DNA of 44,592 nt from Robinsoniella sp. (GTDB lineage: Bacteria > Bacillota > Clostridia > Lachnospirales > Lachnospiraceae). The position numbers were made by a program, and so were the translations under genes. The stretch is from NCBI GenBank assembly GCA_022788205.1, contig JALEVQ010000031.1:1-44592 (forward strand), written 5' to 3'. The notes beneath the pieces were generated by a model that saw nothing but the letters and a program-made list of their open reading frames with translations, ran no database searches and was not told the DNA's origin. Below, in pieces: positions 1 through 9,132 of this stretch (the stretch's first letter is position 1; each line of letters opens with the position of its first letter).

Positions 1-9
1 TTTAGCCAT
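1..9 (-). CDS. 5' end of a minus-strand gene, product unknown
   Basis: Only the first three codons (ATG GCT AAA) lie in the window; the rest runs off the left edge. The call rests on an AAAAGGAG ribosome site about six bases upstream of the ATG on the minus strand. The gene is divergent from the GH31 gene at 272, so the 10-271 gap holds promoters for both directions. Nothing can be said about its function. Confidence 0.6.
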
Positions 10-144
10 ATCTGCTCCTTTTCATTTATTACAATCATTCTGAAACGAATATATCAGATATGGCGAGAAAAGAGAATAGGGCATTCTATTCTTTTTTCTC
101 ATGTCATTTAACACTTTTGTAATTTTATAAGTTTATCCTGATTC

Positions 145-173
145 TTGACATCATTTCTGAAATATGGTATTTT
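145..173 (+). promoter_or_regulatory. Sigma-A-type promoter for the GH31 gene
   Basis: TTGACA (145-150), a 17-base spacer and TATTTT (168-173) match the vegetative promoter layout. The expected transcript would have a leader of roughly 90 bases before the ATG at 272. Confidence 0.5.
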
Positions 174-271
174 CAATTCAGATTTATCGTTAAACTAGAA
201 AGAGAAATCGGGATCGTAGAAACGGAAAAAAACGTTAGAGGAAAGCTGCATATGGCGGCGGAGGAGGAAAA

Positions 272-2689
272 ATGAGAGAGGTTTTTAAGATCAAGACAAG
301 CCCGGCTGCGGACAGAGAAAATATCATTCAGGGAGAAAAATACCGTATCACGGTGTTGACAGAAGCGCTGATACGCCTTGAATATCAGGAGGAGGGAAAG
401 TTTGTCGATGAGCCGACACAGGCAGTGCTGCATCGTGACTTCCCAAAAGCTTCGTATCGTGTGCTGGAGAGTGAAGAGATGCTGGAGGTGATCACCGACA
501 AGATTCATCTGAAATACAATAAGAAAGCGTTTTCCAGAAACGGACTTCAGATTCATATCAGGGGAGGAATCAGCAACTTTCACAGTGTATGGTATTATGG
601 GGATGAAGTGAAGGATTTAAGAGGAACCGCGAGGACACTCGATGAGGCAGACGGAGAAATCGAGCTGGATCATGGATTGATGTCGAAGTTTGGGTTTGCA
701 GTCTATGACGACAGCAAGACACTGCTTTTGACAGAGGACGGATGGATCAAGACGAGAGAAAATGGCGGAATCGATCTGTATTTCTTTGGATATGGAAGAG
801 ATTATCTGGGCTGCCTTAAGGATTTTTACCGCCTTTGCGGGAAGACGCCGATGATTCCAAGATTTGCCCTTGGAAACTGGTGGAGTCGTTATTATAAGTA
901 TACAGAGTCATCCTATAAGGAGCTGATGAACCGTTTTGAGCAGGAGAACGTGCCATTTAGTGTGGCGGTCGTGGATATGGACTGGCATAAGGTAGACATC
1001 GACCCGAAATATGGAAGCGGCTGGACAGGATACAGTTGGAACCGTGACTTTTTCCCGGATCCAAAGGGATTTATGGATTGGCTTCACGAACGCGGGATGC
1101 GGATTACGTTAAATGTTCATCCTGCCGAGGGTGTACAGGGGCATGAGGATCAGTATCTTGCCATGGCAAAAGAGATGGGCGTCAATTACGAGGAGGAGGA
1201 CCCAGTAGAGTTTGACATCAGCAGTCAGAAATTTCTGGAGGCATATTTTAAATACCTGCATCACCCGCAGGAGGAAGACGGTGTTGATTTCTGGTGGTTG
1301 GACTGGCAGCAGGGGACAGCGACGAAAGTGGAAGGTCTTGACCCACTGTGGATGCTGAACCATTATCACTATCTCGACAGTGGAAGAGAGGGAAAGCGCC
1401 CAATGACCTTCTCTCGATATGCCGGTGTCGGGAGTCATCGCTATCCGGTGGGATTTTCAGGAGATACGGTCGTGACATGGGAGTCTCTCGATTTCCAGCC
1501 GTATTTTACGGCAAATGCCTCCAATGTCGGATACGGATGGTGGAGCCATGATATTGGCGGTCATATGCAGGGATACAAGGACGATGAGCTGGAGGGAAGA
1601 TGGGTACAGTATGGTGTCTTTTCACCGATCATGCGCCTGCACAGCACCTGCTGTGAGTTTAATGGAAAAGAACCATGGCGTTTCAAGCCAGAAATCCACT
1701 ATATGATGAATGACTTCCTTCGCCTGCGCCATCAGCTGATCCCGTATCTGTACACGATGAATTATCGAAGCTATCAGGAGGATCAGCCACTTGTGCAGCC
1801 AATGTATTATCAAAATCCGTTTGAGGAGGAAGCATACCATGTGCGAAACCAGTTCTGGTTTGGAAGCGAGATGATAGTGGCTCCGATCACGACGAAGCGC
1901 CTGCCGAAGTTAAATATGGCGAAAGTTTTGGTGTGGCTTCCAGAAGGACTGTATGTCGATTTCTTTACAGGCAGAGTTTACAGCGGTGGGCGAAAGATGG
2001 AGATGTACCGCGACATCAACAGTATTCCTGTTCTCGCAAAAGCAGGTGCGATTGTTCCGATGACAGAGGAGATCTCTGGGAAGGCAGCGTCAAAGAATCC
2101 TTCTACACTCGAAATCCGCGTGTTTGCCGGGGCAGACGGAGTCTTCTCCATGTATGAGGATGACAACGAGACGAAGGAGTATGAAAATGGAGTCTGCGTC
2201 TTTACGGACATGAAATTTTGTTTTGAAGCAGAAAGAGACGGCAAAGACGGTGGGCAGAAATTTGTGATCGAGTCAGCAAAGGGGGATCTTTCCCTGATTC
2301 CGCAAAAACGCAGTTATCAGATAGAATTCTGTGCCTGTGGCGACTGTGAAGTGGAAGTGACAAGTGGCGGAATTCATGTTCCGTTTGAAAAAGTGTACGA
2401 TGACAAGAAAAAACAGCTCACAGTCTCTGTGAAAGAACATGCTGTCACAGAAGAACTTGAGATTGCCTTTACCTCCGAGCTGAAGGTGACGGAGCCTCAG
2501 ATCGAGGAGAGCGTATTCGATTTCTTAAATCAGGCAGAGATTGCTTTCGGCGAGAAAGAAACCATCTATGCGGTGGTATGTAAGGGAAAAAATCGCCTTT
2601 CCATGATCAGTGAGTTGAAAGTAGCTGCGGAAAATGAGGACCTTTTTGGGGCAGTGGCGGAGATTTTGACATCTTACTGTGAAGCGTAG
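272..2689 (+). CDS. Glycoside hydrolase family 31 (alpha-glucosidase/alpha-xylosidase-like)
   Basis: This 805-residue protein hydrolyses alpha-glycosidic bonds, probably in the cytoplasm because no signal peptide is visible. The GH31 barrel is recognisable from VVDMDWH in the first half, WWLDWQQG carrying the presumed catalytic nucleophile Asp344, and FSGDTVVTWESL carrying the presumed acid/base Asp398. The N-terminal 190 residues fit the beta-sandwich domain of the family, and the last 250 the C-terminal beta domains. The start is set by GAGGAGG just upstream of the ATG. The next genes encode a secreted GH3 enzyme and a CBM9-like protein, so the block suggests glycan breakdown outside followed by oligosaccharide processing inside. 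Substrate cannot be fixed: glucosidase, xylosidase and alpha-GalNAc-ase members share these motifs. Confidence 0.88.
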   Translation: MREVFKIKTSPAADRENIIQGEKYRITVLTEALIRLEYQEEGKFVDEPTQAVLHRDFPKASYRVLESEEMLEVITDKIHLKYNKKAFSRNGLQIHIRGGISNFHSVWYYGDEVKDLRGTARTLDEADGEIELDHGLMSKFGFAVYDDSKTLLLTEDGWIKTRENGGIDLYFFGYGRDYLGCLKDFYRLCGKTPMIPRFALGNWWSRYYKYTESSYKELMNRFEQENVPFSVAVVDMDWHKVDIDPKYGSGWTGYSWNRDFFPDPKGFMDWLHERGMRITLNVHPAEGVQGHEDQYLAMAKEMGVNYEEEDPVEFDISSQKFLEAYFKYLHHPQEEDGVDFWWLDWQQGTATKVEGLDPLWMLNHYHYLDSGREGKRPMTFSRYAGVGSHRYPVGFSGDTVVTWESLDFQPYFTANASNVGYGWWSHDIGGHMQGYKDDELEGRWVQYGVFSPIMRLHSTCCEFNGKEPWRFKPEIHYMMNDFLRLRHQLIPYLYTMNYRSYQEDQPLVQPMYYQNPFEEEAYHVRNQFWFGSEMIVAPITTKRLPKLNMAKVLVWLPEGLYVDFFTGRVYSGGRKMEMYRDINSIPVLAKAGAIVPMTEEISGKAASKNPSTLEIRVFAGADGVFSMYEDDNETKEYENGVCVFTDMKFCFEAERDGKDGGQKFVIESAKGDLSLIPQKRSYQIEFCACGDCEVEVTSGGIHVPFEKVYDDKKKQLTVSVKEHAVTEELEIAFTSELKVTEPQIEESVFDFLNQAEIAFGEKETIYAVVCKGKNRLSMISELKVAAENEDLFGAVAEILTSYCEA

Positions 2690-2787
2690 GATTTTGTCAA
2701 AATAGCATAATAAAATGGATGTATAATACAATTTTATAGGTGATATTTGCAGTTAAAGACAAAAATTTGCACTTCATGACATTCAAC

Positions 2788-2816
2788 TTGTACAGAAAAA
2801 TGTTTGATAGTATAAT
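2788..2816 (+). promoter_or_regulatory. Sigma-A-type promoter for the GH3 gene
   Basis: TTGTAC (2788-2793), 17 bases, TATAAT (2811-2816). It lies about 120 bases before the GH3 start, so GH3 can be transcribed separately from the GH31 gene upstream. Confidence 0.55.
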
Positions 2817-2935
2817 TGCCTTAGCTTAAAAAAGCGAAGGGAAAAAGGGATTTTGCGCAGAGTTCCAGAGACAAGTTTTCATCGATAGGAGAAGAGACTT
2901 GCAAATCAATACTTGATGTAGAAAGGTGAGATGTT

Positions 2936-5443
2936 ATGAAGAAAAGAGCGTTAATACTGGCAGCGATTATGGGATTGAATTCGATGGGACTTTCAGCGGC
3001 AGCAGCAGAGGGAGAATCAGCAATCAAGGAAAGCTCTTCTGGATTTTATTATGTGGAGGCACAGGGAGAGCAGGTGCGCTTAAGCAGTAAGAGTGCAGAG
3101 GCATTGATTCAGGCAGACGGTCTGTATTTCCGTGATCTGGACAAGGACGGAGAGCTGGATGTCTATGAAGACTGGCGTTTAGACGATGAGACGCGTGTCC
3201 AAGATCTTCTGTCAAAGATGACGGATCAGGAAAAAGCAGGCACTTTAATTTTTGCCTGCGTTTTCGGAAGTAATGGAAGTACTGTTTCTGATCTCGGCGG
3301 CGACCAGGATCAGTCTCACAGCGGCGTGACCGTAAAGGGTGTTCCGTATGTGGATGATCCGGAGACTTGTCTGTACTCAACCGATGTCGTGGTGGATGTC
3401 AATGGAGGAAATGTGATTCCTATGGCTTACCAGATCAAGGAGACGAATGTGACGACCTTCATCGCAGCACTGACAGGAAATCCGAAGGATCAGCTGGATC
3501 TGTTTAACTCGATTCAGGGTATCGCAGAGGAAAGCCGTCTTGGCATCCCGGCGGTATTTTCTGGAGACCGTTCCTACAATACATGGGGCGGCATGATCGA
3601 TATGCCTCACTATGCACTCGGCGTGACACACGATGAAGAACTGCTGTATGATCTGGTTTCCGAGTATTCCAAGGAGTCAGCAGCCATTGGATATCATCAG
3701 GTATTCCACGGCTATGGAAATGAGATTGGAAGCTTCTACGGTGATGATCCAAACTATATCGCAAAGATGGCAGCGACAGAGACGAACGCTTACCAGGACA
3801 ATGGATGGAGTGCTCACTCCAAGCACTTTATCGCCCGCGGCGGACGCAATGCCTATGTGAATGCAAAATCTCCTGCAGATCTGATTGACAGCTGGATGGT
3901 TGGCTGGAAGGCAGTCGTAGATGCCGGAACAGATTACATTATGACAAACAACAATGTCGGCGTCACAGACGGCGTACAGGGATACATGGACAAAGATACT
4001 TACTCGATTTTGCGCGATGACCTCGGCTACAATGGTGTGGTATGTCTTGACTGGCCGCTCGATATCAGCCGTATCATGAGTAATACCGGTATCACATCCG
4101 ACGGTGTGGACATTTCCACTTTATCAGCAGTAGAGCGCTATGCGATGATTTTGAATGCTGGCGTTGATATGTTCAGCTGCTACGGATCAATTCTCGGCAC
4201 AGATATCGACGCATATGCAGAGCAGGTTTCGAATCGTGCATTCCCGGATATCATCATCCAGGCAGTGGAAGAAGGTCTGGTTACCGAAGAAGATTTCAAT
4301 GAGCATGTAGCTCGCGTTCTGCGCAACAAATTTAAATTGTCCCTGTTTGAAGATCCTTATTCTGACTGGGAAGATGCACTCGCTTTGATTGGATCCGAGG
4401 CATATCAGGAAGAGCAGTTTGCAGTTATGAACAATGAAGATATCAATGCAGCACGCCGCAGTGAGATCACCGAGATGGAAGATCAGGTGATGGTGGAATC
4501 CACAATCTTACTGAAGAATGAGAACAATATCCTTCCACTCGCAGCAGGAACAAAGATGTATGTAGATGGCTCTACGGACATGATCAAAGAGGGCGACACA
4601 GAGGCTCTCGCACAGTTTGGCACAGTCGTATCCACGATGGAAGAGGCAGATGTATGTATTTTCCATGTGACAACTTTTGACGACAACTATTATTTCATGG
4701 TAGAGGATGCACAGGCTGCAGGCAAACCAATCATCCTTGTGTTTGAAGGTACGGTAACTTCCGAGCCAGGATTAGAGCAGGTGCTAAGCTCTGAGGCACT
4801 GATCATGCAGACGTATGTAAATACACCAGACCACGGTTCTTCCGTAGGCTCTTTCTATCGCTATGTGACCCCTTCTACGACAGCCCAGATGCTGTTTGGC
4901 GAGAAAGAGCCGGCAGGAAGTACCCTGTATGAGACTGCATACGATTCAGATGAATATACAAAGTCCTGGGGTGAACTGCAGAATGATATCGGTGTAGATA
5001 TTGAGACACGCCTGTATATGGCAATGATGGCAAAAGAGAATCCGACGATCGATATGCCGAATAACCTTGGAGATGTTCTGTGGACTACAGATTACGGCAT
5101 CAGCTACAGCAATCCGGCTGACATTGAGCTGAGTCTTCTGAGCGTTCCGCAGATGATTACAGAGGTAGAAGTTCAGACAAGACGTGGACCGAGTATGCAG
5201 AAGGTAGCAGTCAATGCAACCCAGCAGGCAGGTGTTCCGTTCGAAGTGTCCTTCGTGGCTAAGAACAACGGCGGAGACGGTCACATGACGGTTCAGGTAC
5301 TTGACGGTGAGAATGTGGCAGCAGAGAAATTCGTTGCTCTGGATGGCGGACAGTTCCGTGTCATCACAGCTGAGCTAACGCTGGAAGCAGGGGAGCATGT
5401 GATTACAGTCGGAGAAGAAAGCCAGACAATCGTGGTAGAATAA
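2936..5443 (+). CDS. Secreted glycoside hydrolase family 3 enzyme
   Basis: The protein has 835 residues and begins with a signal peptide (MKKR, a hydrophobic run, then AAAA before EGES). There is no lipobox, so it is probably released or wall-associated. A short segment near residue 60 (DLDKDGELDVYEDWR) precedes the first barrel helix, as in many gut GH3 enzymes. KHFIARGG and VCLDWPLD follow; Asp372 in the latter is the presumed nucleophile, in the place of the SDW motif. The middle part (DQVMVESTILLKNENNILPL) is the typical start of the second GH3 domain. The C-terminal 110 residues look like a beta-sandwich. Likely beta-glucosidase or beta-xylosidase type; exact substrate unknown. AAAGGTGAG upstream supports the ATG. 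Confidence 0.87.
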   Translation: MKKRALILAAIMGLNSMGLSAAAAEGESAIKESSSGFYYVEAQGEQVRLSSKSAEALIQADGLYFRDLDKDGELDVYEDWRLDDETRVQDLLSKMTDQEKAGTLIFACVFGSNGSTVSDLGGDQDQSHSGVTVKGVPYVDDPETCLYSTDVVVDVNGGNVIPMAYQIKETNVTTFIAALTGNPKDQLDLFNSIQGIAEESRLGIPAVFSGDRSYNTWGGMIDMPHYALGVTHDEELLYDLVSEYSKESAAIGYHQVFHGYGNEIGSFYGDDPNYIAKMAATETNAYQDNGWSAHSKHFIARGGRNAYVNAKSPADLIDSWMVGWKAVVDAGTDYIMTNNNVGVTDGVQGYMDKDTYSILRDDLGYNGVVCLDWPLDISRIMSNTGITSDGVDISTLSAVERYAMILNAGVDMFSCYGSILGTDIDAYAEQVSNRAFPDIIIQAVEEGLVTEEDFNEHVARVLRNKFKLSLFEDPYSDWEDALALIGSEAYQEEQFAVMNNEDINAARRSEITEMEDQVMVESTILLKNENNILPLAAGTKMYVDGSTDMIKEGDTEALAQFGTVVSTMEEADVCIFHVTTFDDNYYFMVEDAQAAGKPIILVFEGTVTSEPGLEQVLSSEALIMQTYVNTPDHGSSVGSFYRYVTPSTTAQMLFGEKEPAGSTLYETAYDSDEYTKSWGELQNDIGVDIETRLYMAMMAKENPTIDMPNNLGDVLWTTDYGISYSNPADIELSLLSVPQMITEVEVQTRRGPSMQKVAVNATQQAGVPFEVSFVAKNNGGDGHMTVQVLDGENVAAEKFVALDGGQFRVITAELTLEAGEHVITVGEESQTIVVE

Positions 5444-5480
5444 TCATAAATCTACAGTAAACGGAAAAGATAACTTTTTG

Positions 5481-5503
5481 GGCGCTGCCGAAAACGCAGC
5501 GCC
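5481..5503 (+). terminator. GC-rich hairpin between the GH3 and CBM9-like genes
   Basis: Perfect 8-bp stem, GGCGCTGC (5481-5488) and GCAGCGCC (5496-5503), with a 7-base loop. The 3' side (TACTTTG) is not a good U-tract, so it is a weak terminator or an mRNA-stabilising hairpin that lets expression differ between the two genes. Confidence 0.5.
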
Positions 5504-5539
5504 TACTTTGAATGATTGGAAAAGAAAGGAAAAACGATT

Positions 5540-6319
5540 ATGAAAAAAGTATTATCGATCCCAGGAATCCTGTTGCTGTGCCTGAATGCAAGTTGCCTTG
5601 GAGCTTCTGCAGAGCAGGCATCTACTGTAGCTTACCGTGCCGAGACACCGATCACGGTCGATGGAGATCTAAGTGAATGGAATCTGTCCTCACCGATCGA
5701 AATCAAGGACGCATCGCAGATTATCCGTGATGAAAGCTTCTGGCTGGGTGAAGGAGATGTGAGCTGCACGGTCTATTTGATGTGGGATGAGGAAAATCTT
5801 TATTTTGCGGCAGACGCTAAGGAAGCATCGAACTTTGGAGCGGTTGGAATCTTAGAGCATAACATGGAGGATAACTTTAAGATTTATATTTCGACAAATC
5901 CCGATGCAGATCCAGAGCGCAGTGTATACGAGACAAACGATTTTCTGATCTATCTGATGATGGACAACCAGAACTGGTATACAGCGATTGACCGTTCCAT
6001 GATTGAGAGGAATCAGTTGGGACGTTTTACTTCCAAGGGAATGGAAGAGAATATTCATGTTTTAGAGGGATATCAGCCAGCCTACACATCGACAGAGGGA
6101 GGATTTCTCTTTGAAGCGGCGATTCCGTGGGCAAATCTCTCTAATGACCGCATTGCACAGTATGTACCGTCTGCGGGGGATACCGTGAATTTCAACGTTT
6201 GCATCACTGATAACGATTATCCATACCCGAACACAGAGGCAAGCGTACAGATGAGCTGGTGCGGCACAAGCAAAATCGACCTAGACCCAAGCCTGTGGGG
6301 ACGGTTAAGTTTTCAATAA
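5540..6319 (+). CDS. Secreted CBM9-like carbohydrate-binding protein
   Basis: This 259-residue protein starts with a signal peptide (MKKVLSIPGILLLCL, then GASAEQ). The remainder resembles a CBM9-type sugar-binding fold: an early ITVDGDLSEW motif, YLMWDEENLYFAADAKE in the middle, and FEAAIPWANL near the end. It has no catalytic domain, so it probably binds glycan outside the cell or assists the GH3 enzyme upstream. The ATG at 5540 is preferred over an in-frame TTG at 5516 because AAAGAAAGGA lies at the right distance. A Cys near the signal cleavage region does not fit a lipobox. Confidence 0.78.
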   Translation: MKKVLSIPGILLLCLNASCLGASAEQASTVAYRAETPITVDGDLSEWNLSSPIEIKDASQIIRDESFWLGEGDVSCTVYLMWDEENLYFAADAKEASNFGAVGILEHNMEDNFKIYISTNPDADPERSVYETNDFLIYLMMDNQNWYTAIDRSMIERNQLGRFTSKGMEENIHVLEGYQPAYTSTEGGFLFEAAIPWANLSNDRIAQYVPSAGDTVNFNVCITDNDYPYPNTEASVQMSWCGTSKIDLDPSLWGRLSFQ

Positions 6320-6357
6320 AAAGAAAAAGGATCAATGATATCATGGGGGGACAAAAG

Positions 6358-7080
6358 ATGCGATTTCAAAGGATTGCAATCTGTGATGATGAAAATGTAT
6401 CGTTGATTACGATGAAAAAATATATCGAAAAAAAGGCAGCGCAATATCAGATAGCATGTGGTATCAGCACGTTTCAGTCAGCAGAAAGTATGATGAGCAG
6501 TGCGCGAGAGACAATGTACGATATTTGTTTTCTCGATATCGATATGCCGCAAATCAATGGGATTGATCTGGCAGAACAAATCTGCAAAAAAAATCCACAG
6601 ACCATGATCGTGTTTGTATCTGGGAAGGAAGAGTATGTCTTTCAGAGCTTTCGTGTCCATCCGTTTTGTTTTGTGCGCAAGGCGTATTTTCAGGAAGACA
6701 TGGCTCGCGTGATCAGGGATATTGTATGCCTGCTGGAGCAGCAAAAGAATCAGGAGCAGAGCTGCGTCATTGTGGATGAAGCGGGATATCAGCATATGTT
6801 TTGGATGGATTCCATATGGTATCTTGAGGCGAGGGAAAAATATGTGAATATTGTGCTTAGCGATGGAGAAAAACTGCTCCGGTGTTCCATGAAGAGTTTA
6901 GAAAAGGAATTAGAGGTCTATGGCTTGATTCGCTGCCATAAATCTTATATCGTGAATATCAAAAAAGTGTATGCAGTGAAACATGATCATCTCGTATTGC
7001 TGGATAAGACAGAACTTCCCATACGGAGAGGAATGGCAGCAGAGCTGAAAAAACAACTGTGCAGTGCTTTGATTCGTTGA
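6358..7080 (+). CDS. LytTR-family DNA-binding response regulator (AgrA-like)
   Basis: The 240-residue protein has an N-terminal receiver domain with the acidic pair Asp10-Asp11, the presumed phosphoacceptor Asp60 in FLDIDMP, and a conserved Lys in the position expected after SGKEEY. The C-terminal half is a LytTR DNA-binding domain (YLEAREKYVNI, RCHKSYIVNIKKV). The start at 6358 follows a GGGGGG stretch seven bases upstream; an in-frame ATG at 6343 overlaps that stretch. The kinase gene follows 33 bases later, so the two form a two-component pair. It starts 38 bases after the CBM9-like gene, which makes control of the upstream glycan genes a reasonable guess. Confidence 0.9.
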   Translation: MRFQRIAICDDENVSLITMKKYIEKKAAQYQIACGISTFQSAESMMSSARETMYDICFLDIDMPQINGIDLAEQICKKNPQTMIVFVSGKEEYVFQSFRVHPFCFVRKAYFQEDMARVIRDIVCLLEQQKNQEQSCVIVDEAGYQHMFWMDSIWYLEAREKYVNIVLSDGEKLLRCSMKSLEKELEVYGLIRCHKSYIVNIKKVYAVKHDHLVLLDKTELPIRRGMAAELKKQLCSALIR

Positions 7081-7113
7081 CAGGAAAATACAATACGGGG
7101 AAAACAAAAGAAA

Positions 7114-8442
7114 ATGGAGTTGAAATGCATGGGATACACGCATTATATGGCGAGCGAAGTGGTCAATGTATGCGGTCAGTTTCTGGATGCTTTGTTGAGC
7201 ATTTATTTTCTGCACAAGTTCTTTGCCACAAAAAAACAGACATTTAAATATCTGTGGATGATTGGCGCTGTTGTGATGACTGCGCTGACACAGATGGCAG
7301 ATTATGTCACAGGAAATCGAACGGTTGTTTGGACATTGCTTCTCTTTCTGCTTCCATTTCTCTATACGGTGTTGTGTGAAAATGGAAGTGTACGTATGAA
7401 GCTGTTAATTAGCGGGCTTCCGTGTGTCATTCTGATGTCCATGGAAAATTTTGGTGCTGCGATTATCTCTCTGATCAACACTCTGTCGCCTCTCGGCTAC
7501 CGAGACTTTTTGATCTTGTATATCATCCGGCGGATTGGAATGAAACTTGCGTTGCTGTTTGCGGTGAAGTTTTTGCTGAATTATTCTATTTACGACAGCC
7601 ATTATCAATTTCGGAGATACTGGTATCTACTTGGGATGATTGAGAGTTTCGAGCTTGCAATTTTACTGATTTTCCGCAGAGCGGAAGGCAGCGTAAGAAG
7701 CAGAATCGTATATGTGGTGCTCGATGTTTTTTGCTGTGTGGTCCCGATGCTTTTTTACTATGTGGTCTATCTGACGGAGGCAAATTTGAAGAAGCTCCAG
7801 ATTGAAATCAGTCAGAAAAATTATATTGAGGCACAGGAGCAATATATGATGCAGTTGACGACGATGCAGGATTCTCTTCGGAAATTTAAACACGATTACA
7901 AGGCACATCTTTTTTGTATTGACAGTCTCGTGCTGGAGAAAAATTATGAAGAATTGCATGAGTATCTGAAGAAGATTCACGATTTGAATGAGCAATATGA
8001 CCGGTTCCGGTTTTATACGGCGGACAGCCGTATCAATGTCATTTTAAATCAGATGAACGATCAGGCGGCGAGAAAAGGCATTCAGCTCACCATCACGGCA
8101 AGAAATGTAGACATTGAAAAGATCCAGCTCTATGATTTGAATATGCTTCTCTCAAATCTTTATAGCAATGCGGTGGAAGCAGCATTGCAGACAAAGGAAA
8201 AAAAGGTGGATCTTTTGATTGAAAAAAACAGAGCATATCTCCAGATTGTGATACAAAACAGTGTGGTGTCAAATCCGCTCAGAGAGAATCCAGATTTTTT
8301 GACCAGCAAAGAAGACAAGGAATTGCATGGATTTGGAATGCAGATTATGCAAAATGTAGTGGATAAGTATGAAGGAATGATCCAGATCGACGGTACAGAT
8401 ACGTATTTGAAAATCAATGTATTACTTATGGATGAGATCTAA
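7114..8442 (+). CDS. AgrC-like sensor histidine kinase (GHKL type)
   Basis: The first ~225 residues are hydrophobic and form about six membrane spans. A linker helix and a kinase core follow, with His260 in RKFKHDYKAH as the presumed phosphorylated residue. The GHKL ATP-binding domain carries an N-box at NLYSNAVEAA (Asn352) and HGFGMQIM near the end. This layout is that of peptide-sensing AgrC/ComD kinases. No agrB, agrD or pheromone-like gene lies nearby, so the signal is unknown. An in-frame ATG at 7129 has GGAG nine bases upstream and is a likely alternative start. Confidence 0.88.
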   Translation: MELKCMGYTHYMASEVVNVCGQFLDALLSIYFLHKFFATKKQTFKYLWMIGAVVMTALTQMADYVTGNRTVVWTLLLFLLPFLYTVLCENGSVRMKLLISGLPCVILMSMENFGAAIISLINTLSPLGYRDFLILYIIRRIGMKLALLFAVKFLLNYSIYDSHYQFRRYWYLLGMIESFELAILLIFRRAEGSVRSRIVYVVLDVFCCVVPMLFYYVVYLTEANLKKLQIEISQKNYIEAQEQYMMQLTTMQDSLRKFKHDYKAHLFCIDSLVLEKNYEELHEYLKKIHDLNEQYDRFRFYTADSRINVILNQMNDQAARKGIQLTITARNVDIEKIQLYDLNMLLSNLYSNAVEAALQTKEKKVDLLIEKNRAYLQIVIQNSVVSNPLRENPDFLTSKEDKELHGFGMQIMQNVVDKYEGMIQIDGTDTYLKINVLLMDEI

Positions 8443-8452
8443 AAGAGGAATG

Positions 8453-8523
8453 CGCACGTTCGTGTCTCTCTCCCGAAAAACAACAAAATGCTTTTGGGGA
8501 GAAAGATGCGAACATGCGTTTTA
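8453..8523 (+). terminator. Long-stem intrinsic terminator after the kinase gene
   Basis: Arms at 8453-8474 and 8497-8518 pair over 22 positions with two mismatches and two G-U pairs, followed by TTTT. The hairpin ends at the stop codon of the convergent cotJC gene, so it separates the two operons. Confidence 0.8.
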
Positions 8524-9132
8524 CTGATTCCAGAATTGTTTATCAAATTCTGGATTGAAGAAATAGTAATTTTGGGAGTCTAGTGACTCCTTTGTTTTTT
8601 CTAATGCCTCACCGAAACGCTGAAAATGAACGATTTCTCTGGAACGCAAAAATTTTAACGGTTCTCTGATCTCTGGGTCTGTGATCATGCGAAGAAGATT
8701 TTCATAGACGGTCCGCGCTTTCTGTTCAGCGGCAAGATTTTCTGTCAGGTCCGTGATGGCATCCCCTTTTGACTGAAATTCTTTGGCAGTAAACGGCACG
8801 CCTCCAGCTGCCTGTGGCCACAATGCGCTGGTGTGATCGATATAGTAGGCATCAAAACCGGCTGCCTTTGCCTCCTCGATGCTGAGATTTTTCGTGAGCT
8901 GATAGACCATGGCGCAAATCATCTCCATATGGGCGAGTTCTTCTGTACCGATATCTGTCAGAAGACCGCTGACGGATTTGAGAGGCATGGTATAGCGCTG
9001 GGCGAGATAGCGCATGGAGGCGGAGAGTTCTCCGTCAGGACCGCCGTACTGGCTGATGATCAGTTGAGCTGTCTTGGGACACGTTTTGGTGATGTTTACT
9101 GGAAATTGCAATCTTTTTTCGTAACTCCACAT
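8521..9132 (-). CDS. cotJC: CotJC-type manganese catalase family spore coat protein
   Basis: The 203-residue protein is a ferritin-like helical protein of the Mn-catalase family. Metal-ligand motifs are visible as TEELAHMEM, AEQKARTVYENLL and SREIVHFQRF. CotJC proteins sit in the spore coat; catalase activity is a family property, not shown here. Its ATG follows directly after the stop of the upstream cotJAB gene (TAAATG), so the two are translationally coupled. The C-terminus lies next to the terminator at 8453-8523. Confidence 0.92.
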   Translation of the reverse strand: MWSYEKRLQFPVNITKTCPKTAQLIISQYGGPDGELSASMRYLAQRYTMPLKSVSGLLTDIGTEELAHMEMICAMVYQLTKNLSIEEAKAAGFDAYYIDHTSALWPQAAGGVPFTAKEFQSKGDAITDLTENLAAEQKARTVYENLLRMITDPEIREPLKFLRSREIVHFQRFGEALEKTKESLDSQNYYFFNPEFDKQFWNQ

